Shown here: positions 55,818-64,000 of the stretch, one piece after another | Numbering within the stretch: the stretch's first letter is position 1 | How the letters are laid out: every line of letters starts with the position of its first letter | From: Rutpela maculata | Taxonomy: Eukaryota; Arthropoda; Insecta; Coleoptera; Cerambycidae | NCBI GenBank assembly: GCA_936432065.2 | Contig: OW386286.2 | Span: 116,275,519 to 116,339,518 of the forward strand | Length of the DNA stretch: 64,000 nt | Reading direction: 5' to 3' | The notes under the pieces: model-generated | What the model was told of the DNA's origin: nothing | Databases searched by the model: none | Seen by the model: only the letters and a program-made list of their open reading frames with translations | Program-made: the position numbers and the translations under genes

Positions 55818-56615
55818 ATAAACAAGTTAAAAAAGTAGATTTACAAACGTACTCTTCGCCTGTTCACTGAACTTTTTATATAATTGTTACACATTCTATA
55901 GGATACTCTTCGCAGTTGTTTGTAAATAATGTTAGTTTTAGACATTTTTAATTTTATAGTACGAACTTAGTTGGTAAAAGACTCAGTGTAAAATAAAGTA
56001 AAAATAAAAAAACTGTACCATACCCCATTCGGGGTTTCGAACCCGGGACCCTTGGATTTCGAGTCAAAAGCGTAAGAACTACTCCACCACTTAAACATGT
56101 AAAAACAAACGTAAATGTTTACATTATAAGAGACGAGCTAAAATTATATTTCCACGGTTGTATATTACATTATAAAATGTATATTTGTAAAATATAAAAA
56201 TATTTAAATATTGAAATGAAATATTATTTCACCAGATTTCTATTCAATTACAAAAACATAAAAAATAAAAAAAAAATTTGAAATTTAAATCATTAATAAC
56301 ATTTTTATTTACTGATCGATTTTGTTCAAAAACAATAGGGTTCTTCCTCTAGCCAACACTAACTTACGGTCCAAATTTCAGTACAATCGAATTTTTCTTT
56401 CTTGAGTTATCGTGCTTACAAGAAACGTGACGGACGGACAGACAGGCGGACAGACGAACAGACGGACAGACGGACATTTTGAAAGTTGTTCAGAATTCGT
56501 TCACTAACACAATGATATGAAAATTTTTTCTCTACGAGCGATATTTACGATTTTAGAAATGTGCCGATCAAATACAATATACTCTTCGTTTTTGCGAAGA
56601 GTATAATAACCTATA
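55818..56615 (-). mobile_element. tRNA-derived SINE-like insertion in the left palindrome arm
   Basis: Absent from the right arm, which reads straight through GACATAAATAACGAGTGTAA. On the minus strand a tRNA-like head lies at about 56025-56100, and ACTCTTCG/CGAAGAG hairpin blocks recur at 55850, 55905 and 56581-56605. A GACGGACAGACGG microsatellite sits at 56428-56475. It could be two adjacent elements; the boundaries come from comparing the arms. Confidence 0.55.
56022..56095 (-). other. tRNA-like sequence (pol III promoter of the SINE)
   Basis: The minus strand reads GTGGTGGAGTAGTTCTTACG (A-box-like), an anticodon-like loop in TTGACTCGAAATC (CGA, Ser-type) and GGGTTCGAAACCCC (B box). Acceptor pairing is poor and no CCA or terminator fits a working tRNA gene, so I treat it as a SINE head. 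Confidence 0.55.
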
Positions 56616-57178
56616 CCGGGTGCAACAGGACCATGGTGCACTCTCTTTTCTCCTTTAGTTTTGAAGATAATTAATTAAAATTTGGAACCTACATACATAA
56701 TAAGCGGCACTTTTTGACATACAAGTGATTTTTTTTCTCACTTCCGGTTTTGACGGAAGTGACACTAACTTTCGATTTTTAAATGGAATACCCTGTATAT
56801 TATTGCATTTTTGAATGCTGCATAATTTTCTAAATCCATCTATACTAACTAAGTGACATTTCAAACGTCAATATTGTTTATAGAAAAATTTTTAGTTTTC
56901 CATTTAAGTGTGCCATGGCGGTTCCGATTTATTCTAAATGACCCGTGTAATGCTAGAAAAATCGAAATCCCGTCAAAAATACTAAATTACCTGATTAATA
57001 AGCAAATAAACTTCATCAAAATGGTTTTTGGGGCAAAACTCATTTTATTTTCAAATGGAACCATATTGGTACCGTGGTACTATTTATTAGTACTGTTAGT
57101 AAGATATTTATTAATATATCGTATTAAAATGTGCTATAAATACGAACAAAATTACAGCTAAAAGAAAATAAGAAAATA

Positions 57179-57511
57179 CAATTACTTCCACGTCCAGTGG
57201 AAGTATAGTAACGACAAAAATTTTTTTTTAAATTTCTGTTGTTCAAATAGGCTTAAAATGTCATGAAACCTCGAGATTTTAAGTTTGAGCGAAAAAAAAA
57301 TTTTTGTCTGTTGGTCTGTCTAACTTTTTTATGCGCACGTTTACTCTGGAACCATTTAAGATATTGACTTGAAAGTTGGTACACGTATGTACTTTAATGA
57401 GATCTGGAACTAGATTATATTTTCATCTTGTTCCGTCAAAGGGTTGGGGGTAAATTGGGGTAAATGGGCAAATCAAGCAGGTAAGAGTTTATAAAATTGG
57501 TATTTAGTATA
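57179..57511 (+). mobile_element. C1 repeat copy g, first part
   Basis: Starts AATTACTTCCACGTCCAGTG and runs to TATTTAGTATA, where the mariner-type MITE is inserted. It resumes at 60521. Confidence 0.85.
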
Positions 57512-58393
57512 CAGGGTGTCCTACTTAAAACTCCCGGCGTCATTTTCTCGATAACCAAAAGCGATATTTGAATTCTGTAAAAGGTATCTACTAGAATATA
57601 TAAATGACTTCAGTTTTGAGTAAAAATCGTTATTTTACACATTGAGGTATAGATGGCGCTGCCATGCAAAGAAATTTTTCGATGGCAGGAACGATGAAAT
57701 GAGTTGCATGAGATGGAGAATTAATTCTAAGCAACTTTTTTAATCTGAACAATTTGCGAAAAATTACTGGTTTTTCGAGATATTTGAACTTTTTTCAAGT
57801 AACAAAAATTCCATTTTTTTTTATATGTCTACAATTTATAGTGTAAAATTTACTAAAACACACAACATAAACATGACACAAAAATTAGACAATACACAAT
57901 AAACAAAAATGTCAAAATCTTTAATTTCCAAATAGCCCCAATGTTTTACTTGAAAAAAAAAATTATTTTGCGTTTTGAAATAAATGTTTCATTACCATCT
58001 AAATGAGCCTGATTCACTATGAAAAATGTCCCAAAGGACTTATTGTCTAAAATGTAAAACGTGTAAACTGAAGTCATTTATATATTCTAGTAGATACCTT
58101 TTACAGAATTCAAATATCGCTTTTGGTTCACACACCTACAAATTTTAACTTTTATTTTGTATCGTTAACCAAAACCACTTATTTGCATTATTTTGGTCCC
58201 AGCTACGTCTAACATAGTCATAAAAAAAATTTGTTGGCTCTAAACATTGTAATAACTGACCTAACTCACATATTATGGTATAATTTTAATAAAAAAAGCA
58301 ATTAATTACATCATGCGAAAAAATATTTGCCATTTTGATACATATTTCAAGTACATGTTATACTATATATTTAATTAGAATTTAATCAGAAAA

Positions 58394-60020
58394 TTAATTA
58401 TTCTTCTTGCGCTTTTTAGCCCGTCTCTTATAAGTTACTTCTGGAGCATCTCTTACACATGTCCAGCAGTAGTCTTCCAACATCGCCGAAGTCCATTTGC
58501 CCTGATATCTTTTTTCCATATTTTGAATATCCTGGTGGAATCTCTCTCCATGGTCATCACTTACTGCACCACAGTTTTCTGGGAAGTAATCTAGGTGTGA
58601 ATGTAGAAAGTGGACTTTTAATGACATATTGCATCCTAATTTCTGGTAGCAAGAAAGAAGATTCTCAACAAGGTCTCTATAGTTTTCTGATCTTTTGTTA
58701 CCGAAAAAGTGTGTTGCTACCATTTTAAAGGAATTACAAGCAGCTTTTTCATTACCTTCTAGAATGTTGTCAAATTCAGCATCTTTGAAAAGGTTCTTGA
58801 TTTGAGGACCCACAAAAATTCCCTCTTTAATTTTCGCATTACTAAGTCTGGGAAATTTTTGTTTTAAATAACTGAAAGCACGTCCTTCTTTGTCCATAGC
58901 TTTTACCAAGTTTTTCATAAGCCCCAGTTTTATGTGGAGTGGTGGCAGTATTACCTTTTGTGAATCAACTAATGGATTGTTAGCAACATTTTTTCTCCTG
59001 GTTCAAAACCCAGTCTTGGTGGCCAAATTTTTCTTTTGTAATGTTCTAGTCGCGCTCGACTATCCCACTCACAAAGAAAACAGCAATATTTTATATACCC
59101 TTGCTGCATACCAAGTAAGATAGCTATCACTTTTAAGTCTGCACAAATCTGCCACTTATACTTGTTATATTCTATAGTTTGTAGCAATACATTCATGTTA
59201 CTGTAATTTTCCTTCATGTCGACAGAATGGGAGATTGGAATTGATGGCAATTTATTTCCATTGTGGAGTAACACAGCTTTGAGACTAAGTTTAGAGGCGT
59301 CAATAAAAAGTCTCCAGTCACTAGGATCATGGGGAATGTGTAAAGCACTCATTAAGCCGCCAATGTCCTTGCAGGAAACCAACTCATTTTACATTTTGAA
59401 AAAAAGGTATAAGATCTTTTTGACGGCTTCGATACATGGAAACTTTAACATTTTCTTGTAGTAAATTCCATTGTTGTAATCGAGATGCCAAAAGCTCCGC
59501 TTTTGCCTTGGGCAGATCAAGGTCTCTTATAAGATCACTTAATTCGCGTTGATTAATTTTGTGTGGTTCACCACCGGACACTTCGGCAGAGAAATCGGGA
59601 TCTTGTGATGTTGATGGTTGGACTAAGTCGTCATTTGCATTATCATCCGATTCTTCGTCAGAATCAAGGCTGTATTCTTGAGGTGGATTAGGAATAGGTA
59701 GTTCATCACTATGGAGAACCGGGCGAATGGCAGATGGTAAATTGGGGTTCTTCACGCAAAAATAACAATTTTTAACATGATCTGTAGGTTCTCGCCAGAT
59801 CATGGGCACAGCAAAAGCCACTGAACGTCCTCTTCCACTTAGCCAACTGCAAAGATTTTTCGCACAATTGCTGCAACATATATGAGGTGCCCATTTTTTT
59901 GTCTTCATCTCCAATTGTACAACCAAAATACAACTGGTACGCCTTCTTAATTTTGGGAGTAAAATTACGTTTTTGATGCGCAAAAGTCACTTCACCACAA
60001 ATATAACAAAAGTTGTTAGG
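58394..60020 (-). pseudogene. Multi-copy arthropod protein with Cys clusters and a possible D..D..E core (frameshifted)
   Basis: Read from 60020 down: CVNTPNNFCYICGEVTF, then HQKRNFTPKIKKAYQLYFGC, one extra A in an A-run near 59905 (frameshift), then CCSNCAKNLC, MIWREPTDHVKNCYFC, an acidic linker and LIRDLDLPKAKAELLASRL (to about 59390). A stop/shift follows; then WRLFIDASKLSLKAVLLHNG and ICADLKVIAILLGMQQGY with CFLCEWDSR (59382-58969); another break; then KIKEGIFVGPQIKNLF and HFLHSHLDYFPENCGAVSDD with HGERFHQDI and a basic tail (58918-58394). I recall this protein as multi-copy in insects and cnidarians without a named function. FID-A/S, ADLK and HGERFH could be the D, D and E of an RNase H-fold transposase; that is inference. 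Confidence 0.6.
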
Positions 60021-60185
60021 TGTATTTACACAATCTCGTGGCTTATTTTCAAAATAGCACTATTTACTTTCGAAAATGAACGCTTATTATGCACAAGGGT
60101 AGGTAGTATATCTATCAATATTTTTCGTAGAATTCTAATTCTACCTGTTATTTGTGATAGAACCACCCATAAACTAGGATTTATA

Positions 60186-60342
60186 AGGGGTCTACACACG
60201 ATCCAGCAGCAGGGAGCCAGCCTTGTCGGCATGCTTTGAACTCATTCGTAAAAGTGAACTGGTCCGCTGGAATTCCAATTATCTTCAAAGCGTACCGACA
60301 ATGTCGGGTCCCAGCAGCTAGATCGTCTGTAGACCCTTATAC
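60186..60342. mobile_element. MITE, GGTCTACACACGATCCAG family (copy 2)
   Basis: GGGGTCTACACACGATCCAG at the left and GATCGTCTGTAGACCC at the right, flanked by TATA on both sides. The inner sequence matches 30598-30756 in reverse orientation. It is inserted in the 5' region of the 58129-60474 segment. Confidence 0.78.
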
Positions 60343-60520
60343 CTGCGTTACACTTTATTACCTGTATTGGGAAAACCAGAGCCAACTTGAACTTTTGCTT
60401 TTTATATTGTTAGCATGACGAAATTACTAAGAATTTGCTATTTTTACTTCCAATACATGTAGGCTGTAGAATAGTGATTATTGAGAAAATGGCGTCGGGA
60501 GTTTTAAGTGGGACACCCTG

Positions 60521-60842
60521 TATACAAGAGAAGTTAAGGTCTCAAAAAAAATTTTGGCATTAGCCACCCCCATTACCACCACCACCTCATTATTAAAGGG
60601 GATGAAAAAAAAATGTGATTTAGTGTGTGTACAAGAACCAAAAACCTCAAAATACTTTTTACTTCATCCACCCCCACTACCTCCCCCCTATCACCACCCC
60701 CCACCCCACTACCGAAGTGGGGTATCGTATTATGGGTTTTTGGGGTAGAGGATTTCAAATATTACAAAATTTTTTCGTTGTGAGAGACCTGGATAGGAAA
60801 TCTGGATGTGGAAGTAGTGATTCCTTGGGCAGCGGTTTTTTG
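60521..60842 (+). mobile_element. C1 repeat copy g, second part
   Basis: Resumes at TATACAAGAGAAG and runs through the C-rich tract to TTGGGCAGCGGTTTTTTG. Confidence 0.85.
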
Positions 60843-60899
60843 TTCTGATTATCTTGTTATACATAAGGTGGGTTTGGAATATAAAAAATGAACACAAAA

Positions 60900-62252
60900 T
60901 ATTGCAATTGTTCAAAATGCTGTCCATTAATGGCAATGCACTTCTCAACTCGCATAGCTATTTCTCGAAGAACTTTCGCCAATTACTGGGCCGTTATGCT
61001 ATTAATTGCGCGTCTTACTCGTAGCTCCAGGTCTTCACGGATTGTAACGGCGGTTGCGTCGACAATATTTTTGAATGACCCCAAACAAAGAAATCAAGGG
61101 ATGTTAAATCAGGTGACCTTGGACGCCAACTCACAGGACCATTCGTCGAAATTACGTTTTCTCCGAATCTCCGTTGAAGGTAATCAGTTACTATCCTTGA
61201 ATTATGGGGAGGAGCGACACCTTGTTGGAAATACATTGTCTGTCCTAAATCCAAAGGTAAGGTATCCTCAATCTCATTTTGCAGGAATCTCAAGTATCTG
61301 GCACCAGTTAGGGGTCCTTCAAATATTATTGGACCGATTATTCTAACCGAAATAAATGTTGATTTTCTTGTGACTAATATTTTGTATTTTGTCGGTTAAA
61401 TAGTCCCAAATTTGTAAACCTAGACTCGTCCGAAAATAAAATCATTCCCAAAAAATCATTGTTTGGCTGCACGTTATTCTGCAAAATTCAATTGTAATAT
61501 TCCATCCTACGTTCGTAATCATTTTCGTGCAAGTGCTGGTGCAATTGGTATTCAAAAGATTTATAGTAGTGGTATTTGTGCCAAATTCGGTTTACTGTTT
61601 GGTGACTGATTTCCAATTCAAACCCAATTTGACTTAAAGAAACAGTCTTATCAACTTTTATTCGAGCCAAAACATTAATTTCTGTTCCTTCGTCAAGAAT
61701 GAATCTTTCTTCGGGATCATTGTTGGGCCACAGAAGACCTATACCAGAAACGACTATCTGGCCTACCCGCCAATATTGAATTTTTATGCGCATATGTCAT
61801 ACTTCGGTGGTATTATTGTCAACCTATAATTTCGCAGATTTCTAAATTCACCAGTGGAGCGCACCGGTAAGCAATAACATTATATGATTGGCTATTTTGA
61901 AAAACAAAGCTAATCAGCTTCGAATTTTATCTACCAATGCGTCCAACGGTGAATATAGAAAAGTGCGGATTTATAGGTTGACAATAATACCACCGACAAG
62001 ATGGCTGAAGGTCACCCCAATTTACCAATAAAACATCAAAGGTTCCGCCGCCAGTGACGCTTCTGGTATAGGTCTTCTGTGGTTGGGCTCTCTTCGGAAT
62101 TGATTATCAAGAGGTTTAAAATAATTTCTCACTGGACATTGTCTATCAGGATATCGTTCGGCATAAAAGTGTCTAGCCGCTCCGTCATTTTTTCTACATT
62201 CCCCATAAATACTTAACATGTCCACTTTTTCATCTCTTGTATACATTCGCGG
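60900..62252 (-). pseudogene. Mariner-superfamily transposase, frameshifted, catalytic Asp lost
   Basis: On the minus strand: MPRMYTRDEKVDMLSIYGEC and AERYPDRQCPV (N-terminal helix-turn-helix, 62252-62100), then LDEGTEINVLARIKVDKTVS and ISHQTVNRIWHKYHYY (61700-61560), FSDESR-like DNA near 61437 (first Asp), FQQGVAPPHNSR near 61230 and RPRSPDLTSLDFFVWG near 61110. In family members the second block reads QQDGAPPH; here the Asp is gone. Several frameshifts and stops occur, plus the MITE. It once cut and pasted its element; now dead. Confidence 0.8.
61803..61998. mobile_element. 196-bp MITE inside the transposase relic
   Basis: Perfect 25-bp inverted ends beginning CGGTGGTATTATTGTCAACC. The flanks (ACTT and ACAA) do not show a clear duplication. 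The perfect ends suggest it is younger than its broken host element. Confidence 0.82.
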
Positions 62253-63288
62253 CATTTTGAACACAATTAACAAGAATTTTAAACAATTTTTAAGGACATA
62301 ATAAAAACACCGGTAAACCAACAAATGTTTGACAAGCTAAATATTTCATTGTTTTCAAAGCCACCTTAGTTTCTTCTTAACATTTAATTAGAACAAAATT
62401 GTATTTTCTTTTAGCTGTAATTTTGTTTGCATTTATCGCACATTTTAATACGACATATGACTAAATTCCTTATTAATGGTACTAATAAATAGTACCACGG
62501 TACCAATATGGTTCCATTTGAAAAAATTGAGTTTTGCCCCAAAAACCATTTTGATGAACTTTATATGCTCATAAATCACGTAATTTAGAATTTTTGACGG
62601 GATTTAGAATAAATTGGAGCCGTCATAGCACACTTAAATGGAAAACTAAAAATTATGTTATAAAAAATATTGATTTTTGAAATGTCACTTATTTGATATC
62701 GTTGGATTCAGAAAATTATGCAGAATTCAAAAATGAAATAATATACAGGGTATTCCATTTAAAAATCAAAAGTTAGTGTCGCTTCCGGCGAAACCGGAAG
62801 TGAAAAAAAAATCACTTGTATGTCAAAAAGTGTCGCTTATTATGTTTATAAGATATCCCAAATTTCAATCAATTATCTTCAAAACTAAAGGAAAAAAGGT
62901 GGGTGAACCATGAACCTGTTACACTCGTTATTTATGTCAATGGCTAAATTTTAGGCCTCTTGCTGTAAAACCTGATCAAGTGATGAATTTATTGAAGCTG
63001 TAATACTGCGTAGTTCGCTTTCACCCTGTTGACTCGCGCCTTTACCATTCCTTCAAGGAACATGAATAAATGAACGGCATGTATTAATAATGACATACGT
63101 GTGGTTGTCATAGAAGTTAATGCTCTGTTTTTCAATTTTACCGCTTAAGTTTTATTACTTTCTGGTTTTAGTTTTGGCATCGGCGCATTCGCCATTTATT
63201 GAAATATAGTTATGCAAACAAATTCTAAGTAGAACATATTTTGATTTCCTTTTCTTTCACAATTTGGTTCATTTTTAAGTTACGACGT

Positions 63289-64000
63289 GAAGAGGTTTAT
63301 ATCTAGGCCTTGTATATTTTTCCCCTTTTCGATAAAAAGAAAAATATAACAATTCTAGCTTTTACGTGATCGTCTAGTTTTGTTTAGTTAGGACCCAAAT
63401 TTACGTTGTGATAGTAATTTTATTGAACAGATTCTTTTTTAAAGTTTGATATTACTTATTTCTATTTATTGATTTAATTTATTTATATTAGTTTTAACAA
63501 CACTCATTTATTAGTCGATTTTATTTTGGTACCTTTTATTTGATTGTACTTTAGTTAATACTGATTTCACTGTAATTACAAATTGCATTTATAATTGATT
63601 TATTTGTCTAAAGAATTATAATTTTATTTAATTGGTTATTCCTGAAAAACTATAATATTGAAAGAAAATACCGAAAGTGTTTTAATACATTTATTTAAAG
63701 ACAATCGCCATTTTTATTAGTATAGATTACACATTTATTGGGCAACTGCCACATTTTACATGAAAATAATACAAAAATAAGTTGGGACAATAGTCACAAT
63801 AATTTACTATAAGTTTAAATTAAGTATTCGTTGGGGCAACAGCCACATAGAAAAATAATGGAAAGTATTCTTTGTGAAGAATCATCACTATTACTTCCAT
63901 ATAATAGTCAGGTCAGCTATGCAAACAATAAAATAAATTGTTTACAATGACAATAGTCATTACTCGTGAAATATTTATAATTATGGAGTCGGACATACGT
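63289..64000. other. AT-rich right edge with a short GGGCAACTGCCACAT repeat
   Basis: No gene seen. Degenerate units TTGGGCAACTGCCACAT, TTGGGACAATAGTCACA and TTGGGGCAACAGCCACAT at about 63739, 63781 and 63831 (steps 42-50 bp), with GACAATAGTCAT near 63949, form a weak tandem array. Confidence 0.45.

Larger units (their letters stand above)
58129..60474 (-). mobile_element. 2.3 kb inserted segment carrying an intron-less zinc-binding protein gene
   Basis: It interrupts the right inverted repeat of the MITE. Flanks TGGTT (58124-58128) and TGATT (60475-60479) suggest a 5-bp target duplication with one mismatch. Ends CACACACCTACA and TGTAGAATAG lack convincing inverted repeats. On the coding strand there is AATAAA then a GT-rich end, and no poly-A tail, arguing against a retrocopy. 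Upstream is a TATA-like AATATAAAAAGC. Confidence 0.55.
57512..60520. mobile_element. Mariner-type MITE (CAGGGTGTCC ends), split by a 2.3 kb insertion
   Basis: CAGGGTGTCCTACTTAAAAC at the left pairs with GTTTTAAGTGGGACACCCTG at the right. TA is duplicated at both sides; other C1 copies read TAGTATATACAAG at this point, confirming a TA target. Inner inverted repeats (57551-57625 with 58075-58128) continue the left end. The MITE itself is about 660 bp, with the remainder at 58129-60474 nested inside. Confidence 0.82.
60864..62368 (-). mobile_element. Mariner-type transposon relic, ~1.5 kb
   Basis: Candidate ends TAAGGTGGGTTTGGAA (60864-60879) and TTTTCAAAGCCACCTTA (62352-62368) are imperfect inverted repeats around the transposase relic. 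It is broken by a MITE at 61803-61998. Confidence 0.6.
55449..63288. repeat. Large palindrome: ~0.9 kb arms around a nest of mobile elements
   Basis: Left arm 55449-57178 (including an insertion of about 0.8 kb) and right arm 62398-63288 are reverse complements with scattered differences: for example GAAAAGGAAATCAAAATA near 55483 versus its complement near 63240, and CAGCTAAAAGAAAATA near 57150 versus 62408-62420. The interior (57179-62397) is C1 copy g plus nested elements and a mariner relic. Confidence 0.75.

Noticed and set aside
56022..56095. Functional tRNA-Ser gene
   Set aside because: A- and B-box-like segments exist but acceptor and D-arm pairing are poor, and it is part of an insertion with SINE-like context.
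58129..60474. CACTA- or Transib-type terminal repeats for the 2.3 kb insertion
   Set aside because: CACACACCTACA and TGTAGAATAG share only a few positions in inverted alignment; the match is too weak to name a superfamily.

Overview
The window is AT-rich nuclear DNA from an arthropod, most probably an insect. The grounds are an errantivirus with a tRNA-Ser primer site, a Ty3/gypsy element primed by tRNA-Lys, mariner-type transposases with the insect YAERYPDR signature, a LINE ORF1 with the RFLVIKR motif, and one host gene with a canonical TATA/Inr promoter and GT-AG intron. I cannot name the order. About nine tenths of the window is repeats or mobile DNA, much of it nested.

1-8.4 kb: a minus-strand gene for a secreted protein (two exons, running off the left edge) with a Leu/Val/Ile-rich body and a Gly-Ser repeat tail. 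Its 6.3 kb intron holds two mariner-type transposase relics and a small hAT-type element. 8.9-10.3 kb: an inverted array of about 172-bp units.

10.7-28.4 kb: a stretch bounded by inverted terminal repeats of about 120 bp. It contains an apparently intact Ty3/gypsy retrotransposon (12284-22217; equal-length LTRs with no difference seen, 4-bp target duplication, gag, -1 frameshift signal, pol). That element sits inside a copy of an abundant non-autonomous repeat, here called C1. Also here are a 64-bp palindrome, a fold-back repeat, inverted 690-bp arms and a TTGACATCTGTCAA minisatellite.

29-41.5 kb: more C1 copies, hAT-type elements with 8-bp duplications, a diverged solo LTR, and the 5' end of a LINE. 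41.5-49.2 kb: a decayed errantivirus (gag, pol, env) whose leader and gag carry six copies of one stem-loop with changing but still complementary stems. 49.2-53.9 kb: a CXC-domain gene relic, a C1 copy, a MADF-domain relic and repeat clusters.

55.4-63.3 kb: a large palindrome with arms of about 0.9 kb. Its left arm carries a tRNA-derived SINE. Its centre holds a C1 copy, split by a mariner-type MITE, itself split by an intron-less 2.3 kb segment coding for a zinc-binding protein with a possible D..D..E core; a mariner transposase relic broken by another MITE follows.

The only feature I would call a normal host gene is the one at the left end. The gypsy element is the best candidate for a currently competent mobile element.
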